Assembly: GCA_021234155.1 (NCBI GenBank)
Contig: JAJEKV010000292.1
Location: 186,001 to 250,000 of the forward strand
Direction: 5' to 3'
DNA: 64,000 bases
Origin: Isoetes taiwanensis
Lineage: Eukaryota; Streptophyta; Lycopodiopsida; Isoetales; Isoetaceae
Part shown: piece by piece, positions 23,771-35,099 of the stretch
How the letters are laid out: each line of letters starts with the position of its first letter
Numbering within the stretch: the first letter of the stretch is position 1
Notes under the pieces: generated by a model
What the model was told of the DNA's origin: nothing
Database searches by the model: none
The model's input: only the letters and a program-made list of their open reading frames with translations
Made by a program: the position numbers and the translations under genes

Positions 23771-24165
23771 GGTGGTTTACGCTTACATAAAGCTCAACGA
23801 GCAAACAGATGCACAAGCAAACCGCATTTGCATTTCGTAGCAGTGAAGAAACAGCAGAGCATTTTACGTCTTAAATAAGAATATTTTGCTTGTGAAAATT
23901 CGATCCAAACCATTGGAATGTAACACAACCTTAACCACAAACAATTAAGGCAATTAGTTGACATCATTGCTTTTCACCATTAACAGCACAAAGTTGAATA
24001 TTAATCTTCTTCATGCATAACATGGAACGATATCATTTTCCGGCTATCACATTTTTCAGATATTCTGTTTTAATTTTTCCAGACCAGTGATCCATATCTC
24101 ATCAAAAAGAAAAATAATCCTTCCAGTGCAGAAATTCCAGCTAAGGAAAAGGTCGCGCGGCTTGC

Positions 24166-25885
24166 TCAGAGCTCTGCAGCATCATGGCCTTTACCATTGA
24201 CACCAACAAGCTCAGTATCAAAAATTAGAGTTGCATGGCCTGCAATTAGATAACATTTTCTTCAGTCTTATTGTGCCGCGACAGAGGGGAAAAAAAAAGT
24301 GGAGCCATACCAGGTATTTTAGGTGGAGATCCTTGATCACCATAGCCCAACTTCGAAGGAATCTTGAGCTTTCGCTTTTCTCCTAGACACATACCAAGGA
24401 TCCCCTGATCCCATCCTGACAACAAGAAAATCTCATCTGTTCACTATGTTGCGCATCTGAAATGACAAAAGGTTATTAAAAAAACTTCAAAAGTTACCTT
24501 TGATAACTTGGCCACTTCCCAGTTCAAACTCAATTGGATCACCTCTTTCATAACTAGAATCAAACACACTTCCATCCGTAAGGGCACCCTGTCAGTAAAG
24601 CAAGTGTATCTTAGCTACATACAAATTTTTATCAACAAATACAATACATAAACCATTCAGCTAAGTTGAGCTCTGTCTGAACATAAACATACTGCTGGGA
24701 AAAGACTGGTTTGAAAGAACTGTTTCAAAGTTTGAGATAGAGGAGGATCACTATATAAGCACCAGTTTCTGCCTGGTGGATATTCTATTAACAGGACCCT
24801 AGTATCATCCTTTAGCCAATTAAATGAACAATGTTACAATAACAATGATTTTGTAACTGTCATGTTCAAAATCATCCAGCCTTTCCATTCCCTAAATTGT
24901 ACCAACATAAACAACAGATGAGCAACTCTACTCTTATGCCATGGGTATTAACAGCAACGAACCAGCTGATTTCTATTACATTTCCCTAACCTTCTGAAGT
25001 GGTCATTAAACTGAAACTTTCACGCCAAAACTTACATAGACTTTCCATACAACTTGAATAAGAACAGGCTCTCATTCTATCCTACATGATACATTCCATG
25101 CATCCCGTTGCGCATAGCAGATCAAGCTCAAATTTTCGATGCTTGCAAAGTCAACCTGGAGGAAATCCATTTCCAGAAAAAATTGGTTTGGAATTCTATT
25201 TATATAGTGGATAAGAATCATGTCTATCAGCATGAAACTAATGCCATGCATTATTAAGGAATCAAGCTAATTAGAAATCCTACCGCTATACCAGTTTTGC
25301 TGATTGATCACCTAATCCTGCATTTGATAGGCTAAATAACGTTTGTCGACGTTTCAAATTGCTACAATATGTTCTTAATGTTTATTGTTATGAGCACCCT
25401 AATCCTTACTTTGACAATAAAGAAATGTTTATTGTACTAAAAGAAGCCTAAATGCCTCAAAAAACTTATTTTTGTGTAATGTACAAACACAATTTGCACA
25501 AAACAAAGAGCACTAAATAAGAAGTAGAATCACACCTTATAATGCACCTTAACTCGGTCTCCCTTATGAGCCTGCACTTCACATGTTTTTGGTTTAAACT
25601 GCAGTAAAAGCATAGCATCAAATTAGCAAGCATTCCCTTTGTGACAAAACGAACCATTTATGGTGGAAAAAATCTACCTTGACTCCAATTTGAAGCTCTT
25701 TGACATCAGATTCCTTCTTTTTTGTAGAAACTGCAAAGTTTAAGGGCGTTTACTTATCAAGATCAGAAAAATAAAGGGTTCGCTTAGAAACCAAACGAGG
25801 AATGATGAGAGAGACCTAGTGAGATAGAGGATGCGAAAAGTAGTGCTGTGAGAACGGCCATGAGGAACGTCTTCATCAACGCCAT
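24166..25885 (-). CDS. ER-type FK506-binding protein (FKBP peptidyl-prolyl isomerase), six exons
   Basis: Minus-strand exons are 25816-25885, 25678-25730, 25536-25598, 24498-24588, 24311-24415 and 24166-24239; all introns are GT...AG. They join to 456 nt, 151 residues plus stop. Residues 1-23 ([20 protein letters not shown]...) are a signal peptide. The FKBP fold follows: [20 protein letters not shown], then the active-site strings [34 protein letters not shown] and [10 protein letters not shown], with the key D, F, W and Y positions present. The family catalyses cis-trans proline isomerisation; this layout matches plant FKBP15 (FKBP13/FKBP2-like) of the ER lumen. The protein ends HDAAEL, possibly a weak KDEL-type retrieval signal. 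The usual GGATL is GHATL here. The start is the ATG giving the signal peptide; a second Met lies three codons on. The gene appears intact, unlike its repeat-rich surroundings. Confidence 0.93.
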
Positions 25886-27469
25886 GCCGGATCTGAAGTG
25901 TGGCCTACTCTCTTTTTTCAACTCTCGAAAGGCTCCTGTGCTGATGTGGTATGCGTCCTCTTTGTGTTGCCCGAAAGGGTTAGCGGGTTTAGTATATGCC
26001 ATGGGCATATTCTTTTGCAGGCAGGCCAAAGGCTAGGATAGATACTTGTAATGAGCTTAGGGCGGATCAGACACCAAAGCATCCTTGCCATAGGTGCAGA
26101 ATATCTTCCTCTTAGATTGCCATAGTGGTGCAAGCAAAGAACCACCTAGACATGAAGTAATAAGAGAAGAGGTCCACAACTGTGTGCAACAACATAAAGA
26201 ACTATTGATCTACTAAAAAAACATGGGCCATCCTTTGCACATCAATCTTGTTAATTTGGGTTTTTCTAGTTTGGTGAGAAACTTTTTTGGAATTCTTTTA
26301 AGCTATTTTCCTAGGTTTTATGGAGTTTTGGTCGCCGGAATAGATTCCCGATTTACCAAAAATGCAAAAATCAAAGAGATTCATTTCGTATATGGATCCG
26401 AAAGCAGATGGCAAGAGGAATGCATGCCACAATCGTTCGGATGCCATTTTTGTTTACCTTCCTCCCGTTTTCTGCCTTCACGGAGCCTTCGATTGGTCTC
26501 TTAAATGAGACCTATTTTTGTATCGAATTCGACTCTTCTTTCGGATATATCTTCTTTAAGGTTGATGTCGTAACGTCACGGGAGTCGGCTTCCTTTCTAA
26601 AAGCGAGGGAATTGTACAAGGATCGTTGCATCAAGAGGTTAGCAGATTTGATTAAAGCATTTAGGGCTTTTATTTTCTATGAGGGATTAACCGTCTTTTT
26701 TCTGATTTCATTTTCCTTGTATCCTGGGCATGCCAAGATTGTCTTAACAAAAGTCCATGATCGTAGACATGCCTGGAAGCATTTGGGAGCACGTGTAGTC
26801 TCGATTGTTTGGCCATGCTTTCCGTAGAACCAAGCAACGATTGGAATTTTTGTCTTGAAAGTATTGGATTTTAAATTTGCGGTCATAACTTGAGAATATT
26901 TTTGTTGTTTCCTATTGATGGGCGTTAATAGAGGTTTGATACATGTAATGGAAGTTCTTGATATATGTAAATGCATCTTTTAATGCTTGACTGCACTTTG
27001 TACCCATTTGGATGTTGCACATGTGGATTTATACAAATCTAATTGAAGGAAGAAGTTAAATTGCTAAGGATTTTAAGCCTTACTACTGTGGCCATGCCTA
27101 CATATTGAAAGCCATGCCTACATATTGAAAGTGATATGATGACGGTTCCGAATACATTCAACAAAGTATGTCGCAAGGAGCTGTTGACATGGTACTGGCC
27201 CTTTGGAGCAGAATGTAACCATGTGGAAGCAAGTAAGTGCTTTTCATACATCAATTTTTTGGGCTTCTCACCCATGGTTTCGAAAATAGATTGTGAAGTC
27301 TTAGATAATGCAAAACATATATTTAGGTGTTGCTTTTGGCTTGGAGATAGTTTGACCATGTATAGTCAGCACTTCTACCTATTGCCCTAGCAAATGCATT
27401 TGCATTTGATGGCAGATTCATAGCCATTTCAATCTGTCTCATCTCCATATATCTAGGTAATGCTCCTTC
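25886..27469. other. FKBP upstream region and gene-free stretch
   Basis: The first 150-200 bases should hold the FKBP promoter and 5' leader. Beyond, open frames at 26223-26827 (plus) show no known domain. A 20-bp unit, CCATGCCTACATATTGAAAG, is tandemly duplicated near 27092-27131. Confidence 0.35.
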
Positions 27470-28454
27470 TCATTGTTGAGATGCTATTTTGCCCTCTGCA
27501 TTTGCAAGTTCCCGTATATTGCAATTATGATGTTGTTGTATCTGACAAGACACGTCGATGGTTTGACATAGTTTAACAAAACAAGTTGCTAGATGAGTTA
27601 AAAGAGCCTATGAAATGCTTTGTTGATATGGTACTGCCTTTTTAATCTTTGCAATTGTCACTTTGTCTACTCTTAGATAGTTGGAAGTCAGTACACAAGT
27701 GACGTCACAGGACATACAGTTTCAGACATTGCAGATCTTAGAGTTGCAAAGATGGCTGCTACTGTCCATGTTACATGTGTCTTTTTGTACTTACATGCAT
27801 ATTATTTAGAGCTACTCACATTCACTACACCCCATCAACATTTTTAGTTGCAGCCAAAGTAACCTACTTGCATGTGTGGCCATGAAATACATTAGTTTTC
27901 ATGTCTCAAAAGCGAAGCACCTCTTTCTATAAACCTTTGGTGCTTCAGATTGTCCTGATTAACGTGTGCACATAAGGAAGTTATTGTTGTTCACCTTTAC
28001 ATTAATTCCTGCTGATCAGAATCTCAGAAGAGTGAATTGCAGAGCAAGCCTTTTTATTCTTTGCAGTTGTTACACTTTCTACTCTTAGGTAGTGGATATC
28101 TCTTATCATTCTTAGAATTGCAAAAGTGTAGCAAAGACAAGCCCCTCTATAATTTAATAGAGCAATGCAGGACGTCTCATGTTTCTACATGGTTATATGA
28201 TGTCTATAAGTCCTATGTGCACTGGCAGGTAGAGAAAAATGGCATGTACTATTTTATGCCTTTTTAAATGATCAAACCCTATTGCATTGACTCTCATTGT
28301 TGAGATGCTATTTTACCCTCTGTATTTGCAAGTTCCCATATATTGCAATTATGGTGCTGTTGTATCTGACAAGACACGTCGATGGTTTAACAAAACAAGT
28401 TGCTAGATGAGTTAAAGAGCCTATGAAATGCTTTGTTGATATGGTACTGCCTTT
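27470..28454. repeat. direct repeat pair 27470-27642 and 28294-28454
   Basis: Both copies run from TCATTGTTGAGATGCTATTT to GATATGGTACTGCCTTT with about 90% match by eye. Between them a shorter shared string (CTTTGCA.TTGT...CTACTCTTAG) occurs at about 27645 and 28058. The structure is a local segmental duplication; no coding content was recognised. Confidence 0.7.
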
Positions 28455-28600
28455 GATCCGCTTGTTTCTGCAATCGGCTTGTCTTTGGATTTGCTCTGCC
28501 TTGCCTCTGACCCCTTGCATAGAGCCCCCTTGATTTGCCCCTTTTCGGCTTTCTCTCTCTACGGTTTTTCACGGTCTCTCTCTAGCCCCAAAACCCCAAA

Positions 28601-28895
28601 CCCCTAAAAGGTGCTCGACCTACGTTTTTGGTCCCCAAATTGGATTACGGCGCAACTTTGCGCCGAGACCCCTTGCCTCACGAGTTCTCTCTCTCTAGGA
28701 TTCTGGTCTCTCTCTAGCCCCATAACCCCCGGACCCTCAAAAGTGTTACGGCGTTTTGGCCCCAAATTGGATTACGGCGCCAATTTTGGCCCGAGAAACC
28801 AAGCGCCTTTGACCCTAAAAGGTGTGCTTTCGACCTACGTTTTTGGCCCCCAAATTGGATTACGGCGCAATTTTGTATGCCGAGAGATCCCCGCC
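28601..28895 (+). repeat. three imperfect leader repeats (CCAAATTGGATTACGGCGC)
   Basis: The core CCCCAAATTGGATTACGGCG occurs at about 28636, 28762 and 28848, mostly with CGACCTACGTTTTTGG before it and a CCGAGA string after it. The preceding CT-rich run (TCTCTCTCTAGCCCC) is also repeated. It looks like an untranslated leader of a repetitive element leading into the GC-rich block at 28900-29985. Confidence 0.65.
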
Positions 28896-28899
28896 TTTG

Positions 28900-29985
28900 G
28901 AAGGCGACAAATAAGAGAACAATGTTGAGCTAGGCTCCAACATTTGCCCGACATTGCCATAGCCCAACCAAGCGCCTCTTGGCCTTGCCCTAGCTCGGCC
29001 ACGGCCCACCGACACGCTAGCCAGCCGGACGACAAGCCCCACGCCATAGCCTACCTAAACCTTGCTTGGCGTGCCATAGCCCAAGTCATGGCCACGGTAG
29101 CCCCGTTGTCCGGACTCACCCCTAGCGGTGAGCTCCACTGCACCACAACACCCCACCAGGAAAACCCGGCGGTCATTGACCTCCACGCAGGCCGAGCACA
29201 CTGGGAAAACCAAGAAGGGCCACCAGCGGCCCGCCCCGCGGCCACGCAATGGGCAAGGGAAGACATCCTCGGGGCCAAGACCCACACAACCGTGAGGGCT
29301 CGACGGTAGGGGAGTTGGCCGCTTCGGGCCCCCAGCCCCCTCCGATTGGCGTAACCTTTGGGCCGCATCCGCCGGGTTGAGGTTGAGGCCAAGCGCCCGC
29401 ATGTCGCGCCCACAGAGACGAAATGGAGTCCGCAACGCGTTAATGCACGGTTGACGATAGCAAAACAACAGATCGCGAAGTTGAAACCCAAGCATGCGGG
29501 TGGACGCAAAGATCCGCTTTGGTGCACTTTTGAGAGACAGCAAAGGCGGGCAGTGCTCGCAGCATCGCGGGCTTCGCGTGGATACCACCGGACTCTGCGT
29601 GACGGGGCAGGGACGAGGACCGAGGTAGCCTTGAGACACTTTGCAATCACGCCCATTTCCTCGCGATCGAGGTCGATGAGGCCAATGCCATGGCGGCGAG
29701 CACAGGCCACACTCCGGTTGGAAGTTGAGGAGGCTGTGCAAAACGAGGAGGTTGCGGGCCGCCTGGAAGTTAACTACGCCTTGGCGAAAAGCCGGAGAAG
29801 GATTTGGCGCGGGACCGAAATCGCGGGAGCCCCGCCGCCGTTGCCCGGCAAGGCAAAGGGCCTCCATGCGAGGAAGGCGCATGAACAATGGCGTAACCGC
29901 ACGAGCGGGAGATGGTAAAAGACAAGACCAAGCCTTGCAAAGAGCCGAGCCTCTGAGACTTGAGAAGAGAAGCTGCAGCACATGA
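28900..29985 (+). other. GC-rich insert with coding-like frames, unidentified
   Basis: This kilobase is far GC-richer than its surroundings, with open frames on both strands. Plus-strand segments such as LRLEVEEAVQNEEVAGRLEV (about 29715-29780) look like a charged coiled coil, as in some gag proteins, but frames change. The block abuts a truncated Tat/Ogre-like RNase H at 29985 and follows the repeated leader at 28601, so it is probably the 5' part of another element inserted there. The long minus-strand frame (29055-30008) is GC-driven and not accepted as a gene. Confidence 0.4.
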
Positions 29986-31610
29986 AGCAGTTCTTGGTTT
30001 AAGCACAACTTTAAAGTTAAACTCTTGAAGGATCAACAACCAACGAGTGATTCTTCCTGTAGTGCATGGTTTGTTTATTAAGTGTAGTAACGCTTGATGG
30101 TCAACGAAGAACACAAAGTAATTGCCTAAAAGATAATGTCGAAACTTTTGTACGGCAAAAACCATTGCGGGCCTTCTCGCTTAGTGGCATTATAATTTCT
30201 TTCTGCTGCATTAAGTTATTCGCTGGCAAAGTGAATGGGACGATCTATTTTTGAATCTTTGTTGGGCTAGAACAGCACCATCAGCCACCTTTGATGCATC
30301 CACATGCTCATGGAACTCGTGATCAGGAGCTGATGTCATAGATGCCTTTATATTGTCAAAAGCTATTTGGCACTGAGGTGTCCATTTAAATTTGACCTTT
30401 GGACTTGCCAAAGCATTCAAAGGTGCTGCTATATCAGCTAGGTTGTGACAAAACTTTCGGTAATAATTTGCTTTGCCCAAGAATCTTTTTAATTCTGTTA
30501 CATTTTTAGGATGAAGTAAGTCGCGAACCACCTGTACTTTACTTGGATCTGTAAGCAATCCATCTTTACTCACAATATGGCCTAAAATCATTCCATGCGT
30601 AACTAAGAATGTACACTTTTCTGGGTTGAGGGACACACCATATCTTCGACATCTCTCAAAACACAATTCTAATTTAGACAAATGATCTTTGAGACATGTG
30701 AAAACTGTGAAATCATCCAAAAAAATTTAATGTACTCCTTGAAAACTGTGAGCATTACTCTCTGAAATAAAGATGGTGCATTACTAAGGCCAAAAGGCAT
30801 TACCTTATATGCATAAGTCCCAAACTGAGTTATAAACGTGGTTTTCAGTTGGTCATCAGGGTGTATTTTTATCTAATCATAACCATTAAAACCGTCCATG
30901 AATGAGTAGCATTCATGACCTGCCATTTTTTCCAATACCTGGTCTGTAAAGGGAAGGGGAAAATGATCCTTATCTGTGGCACCGTTTAACTTACGAAAGT
31001 CAACACAAACTCGTAACTTTCCATTTTTCTTCTTGACAACCACTATAGGGGAAATCCATTCACTGGTTTCCACCTCAAATCCAGCTTGTAAAAGCTTTTG
31101 AATCTCTTCCTTAATACTTAAGGCAAAATTGGGATTCATTCTGTAAGCTCTCTGGTCTTTGCATGTGGAATCAAAGGAATCCTCATAAGGCAAACATCAA
31201 GGTAAATTCCTCTAAGATCTGTATAACTCCATGCGAATACATCCTTATACTGATGGAACAGCTTTATGGCAGACTCTCGTATAACCAATGGCAGATTTTT
31301 GCACAAATATACAACTTGAGTCTATCTACAGACCCTAAGTTTATTTCTGCCACTTCCAGAGTGCCTAAATAAGGGATTATATTATTCCCCTGCAATGTAT
31401 GGGCTGGTTGGGGTTGTAAAACTGCATTTCCTTGCTGTACTTCTGTAAAATCAGCAGGATAATCCATCACTTGTTCCACGATGAAACAAGTTGCAAAATC
31501 CATTTGATATTCCTCGAACACATCAACGTTGTAAAAGTCCTCTTCCTCATCTTCTTCTTCATAAACACCCCTCATCGTCACTATCTGAAAATACAATTTC
31601 TTCCTTCGAG
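29986..31610 (-). pseudogene. Ty3/gypsy (Tat/Ogre-like) RT-RNase H block
   Basis: Minus-strand frames give RT and RNase H of the non-chromovirus Ty3 branch. 30873-31193 reads VVVKKKNGKLRVCVDFRKLN...KDHFPLPFTDQVLEKMAGH. 30211-30720 has the palm DD (LDDFTVF) and FLGKANYYRKFCHNLADIAA. 29986-30165 has the RNase H end YFVFFVDHQALLHLIN, cut off where the GC-rich block starts. Spelling such as KDHFPLPF and DGFNGYD is typical of plant OTA (Athila/Tat) elements. No integrase was found beyond the break. Stops and shifts separate the pieces. Confidence 0.85.
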
Positions 31611-32572
31611 ATTGTTACTGATCCCGAAGGCAAATTAATCTTGGCTAACATGCCTTGGTTAGATAAAGTAAGGGTGTTTGTTGACCAATCATGTACGGTT
31701 TTAGAAGCCCGCAACCATGGCCTTCCTAAAAGCAATTGGTAATTAGTAGCTTTAGACTGTGTCTCCAACACAACAAAATCTTGTTCAAAACGTAAATCCC
31801 CTATAGAAAATGGAATATTCTTTAATATCCCTAATGGTGCAACCTTCCGATCAACCATTTTAACATCGAAAGGAGCTTCATCCAGGTCATTCAATCTTAA
31901 CCTTTTGCGCAATGCATTCGTCATAATATTCACACCTGCACCACCATCCACATGGACTTTTGGAATCTCTATCCTCTTAAGGAGAACGGTGACCACTGAG
32001 TTTAATTTATCCGTTGATTCAGTCTTATAGACAACAACCATAACGTAAGAGATAAGCTCTTCTGGTATTCCCAAATCCATTATGTACTTTCCTAGTGCAA
32101 TAAGAGGAATGAAAATCGTCAACTTTTGAATTTCCTGGTTTAACTTAATGATGTCTTCATCTACACCATCAACATTTTTTATTTCTTTAAAACCAGGAAA
32201 GTATTTAGCCACCACTTTCAATGGGGTCTGAACCATCAAGTTTTGCACTTGTTGTTTACTTGTACCTATATCACTTATACTGCTATTCAAGCCAAGTGTT
32301 TCATCATCAAGATTTCCCTTTTGAATATCTTGAATCTTATTTATAAATCCCTTGTTCTTCATGAACATCCGGATATTTCCAGACGACGTGGCGAAGTCGA
32401 ATCTCCATTCTGGAGATTTTGTACTCCCCGAACGACCAAACACTTGGTTTTCTACACTGTCGACAGCAGGATGCTTTGCGGTTTGATAAGTTCTCCTGGA
32501 CGGATCTTGGATTTGTTTGGAGCCTAGGTGGCATCTTGGAGCCCACATGGCATGTTTGAGACACCTTGGCAT
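31611..32572 (-). pseudogene. Tat/Ogre-like aspartic protease domain
   Basis: One long minus-strand frame (31559-32572) includes the protease core VHVDGGAGVNIM (about 31925-31965, D-G-G replacing the usual D-T/S-G, as in Tat/Ogre elements) and LLLGRPWLRASKTVHDW (about 31690-31740). It runs directly into the RT block. The N-terminal part (QDIQKGNLDDETLG..., KYFPGFKEIKNVDGV) is a gag-pol linker. Residues beyond about 32390 no longer look like element protein and may mark a junction. It would cleave the polyprotein. Confidence 0.8.
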
Positions 32573-35050
32573 GTTTGAGCTTAGGTGGCATATTGGAGCA
32601 TAGGTGGCATTTGCCCTCCGGGCGTTGGCGGGGAAAAGGCAGACCGGCCAACCTTTCTAAGGTCCGGTCTCACGGGTGCGGCCTCTCCCCTCTCGATGAG
32701 GGAAGCCGCCAAAGTCCGCCCGGTTCCGGATTTGGGGAAGGGCATCGGCGCTTTAAGTTTTTCAAGATCCCTCTATTCTACCAAACTGCCAAAATCCTCT
32801 ACCAAAAAATCCAAAGGTTTGAGCTTGTCAAAATGCCCCGGCCTTGTGAAAATGCTTATCTAGTAGCTACGGGATTTCCACCATGTCCTCAGCATCCCCG
32901 TAAGTCTATGACACATAACAAATTTGATAACTTCTGATTTCTGCCGATACATTGAAACCATCAGGTCTATTAGACGAAGGTGTGATGGCAATGTATTGGA
33001 AGGTTGAGTATAGTGAAACTGCTCTAAAAATTTACACCTGAGGAATGACAACAGATTACTTCGCCTCGTGTAATTCAACACAAGATTCCCTTTATGTTCA
33101 TGTAGCGATTCAATATAGTTTAATATAATGTAAGCATTTAAGTGTTTTGTTTAGATATAAGGGGCTCTTTTAGTTCCATGTTGCACTATGTATCATTGAA
33201 AAATATTGAAATAGCATTCTACTCCTTCAACGTAAGTTAACAGAGAAAAAAATAGGCATATGTCTTCGCGGTCTTGTGGTCATCGAGCATTAGCAGGATG
33301 TGGAAACCCCGAGATACAAAAGACAGAAAAGATTGGCAGCTTATGGACCAAGCGCAAGTCTTTATCTTCAAAATGCTTAGAACACGTAACATTCCATTAA
33401 ATTTTGGTTGTGAGTTTCATAATATAGGATGCACTCTTTAGTAGACCAATCTATGAGGGCCCATACAAATTTTTTGAAACCGCTACTTAGGTGCGGCAAC
33501 ATTAGGCACACGGTTACTGACTCTTCTTATTTTGAAGTCCTATGTTTGCGAACGTATACTATATTGCCATATTTTCATGACCTCCCTTCATTAACTGCAA
33601 TCTTCATCCATTGCCCTTCATTTTTTGCCTTGGTCCCCAATACACCGCCATGTCTGTATTGCCCCATTTTTCATATGTGACACCCCAAACCATTTTGCCA
33701 TATATGTCCTTGTTTTGTATTTTAATTTCTTTAGCATGCACCATATCTGTCTATTATCCCATATTGCTCACTTTACTCATCCACATCACTCCATCTTAAG
33801 TTCAAGCTTTGCCTCCATAAAGGTTCAAGGTTCTTCATAAAGCTTTGCAAGCCCAAATTCTAGAGCAAATATTACTCTACGATGTTCCCAAGTCCTTGAA
33901 ATTGGGATGCATGTTTCTACCCGTTGGCACTACTTCTACGTTGCATTATTAGCCATGAAAATAAAGGTGTTAAAAAGACTTGCATTCGTTAACTTCCCCA
34001 TGCCTCAAAGACATAGTTTATCTATCAAAGAACCTATTTGAATTGCTTTCGAATTTACTAGAGGTTAGACAATTGCATTAGAGGCTCGTTAATACTGGAG
34101 ACACATCCATCGAGAGGCTTCTAGTTACCTATCATCTTTATCCCATTGCTAAAAAAATTATATATGCTAAGTTGCTTAAATGACAAGGGGGTTTTTTTGG
34201 GGGGGGGAAGGATCATGTCCTTGGAATGTTTGTTGGTTTTTTATTATTATATACATAGTTTTGCCAACATTTTGTGAATATTGTGTATTACGTCTCAAGG
34301 TTGCATTTTCAAAGGTAAGAGAAAGGTAAGTAAGAGGTTGTCAAACACATCGCCCAACTTATATTTATAGACGAAACTGTAGCACATGCACTGTTCCGCA
34401 GGCATTGACCAATTTATTGTTCCTTTGTTGACTTAGGTAAAAACTAGCTCCGAAGCTCAGCATATGCCCACCGATCATCACACCATCATGCTGAACATCT
34501 CCACAGCTTTTAATTCTGCTGAATTCTATATGCATTGTTCACATCTGCTGACAACATATTTTACAAATAAAAAGAAAGACAGGAAAACGAAATACAAGCA
34601 TTGGAAATTATGAACAGAAATGTCTGGCACTGATTATCTACTGCAAATCAACAATACCATAATCTACAGTTACTGCAAGTGGCTTCTACACTTTGGAATC
34701 TATAGGCCTATTCTTCATGGCAGACACATACCGACTACTTTCATAATGTCTCTTTGATAGGATTCTGAACACAGTTTTAGTCCTATTGGAAATCGCAACC
34801 CGATAAAGTAGGTTGTTACAAGACTGAAATGTTAATGATAGATACTCTATCTTGTCCATTAAGTTGAGCATAAAGCACTTTACTATCACTATCTAACTTG
34901 GATATCTGTGTACATGACCTGATATTCTTAAAAAAAGCGAGGAGCGAAGAGTTCTTACCACATATTAGAAGCCATATATAGTTAAAATGGCATTACGTCT
35001 TTGCCGACACAAAAATTCACCATCTTTTCGGTCTCTTAATGTAAATAAGA
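32573..35050. other. gene-free stretch
   Basis: Short direct repeats occur near 32560-32610 (TTGGCATGTTTGAG, GAGC.TAGGTGGCAT). The rest is AT-rich without recognisable genes. Confidence 0.35.
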
Positions 35051-35099
35051 AGAAGGAGGCCTAAGAGTGCGGTGCAGATCAAGCCAATGGAATTCTAAT

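Noticed and set aside
29055-30008. 317-codon minus-strand open frame
   Set aside because: It lies across the GC-rich block and runs into RNase H only by chance; residue make-up is that of GC-driven spurious frames and a plus-strand reading looks more protein-like.
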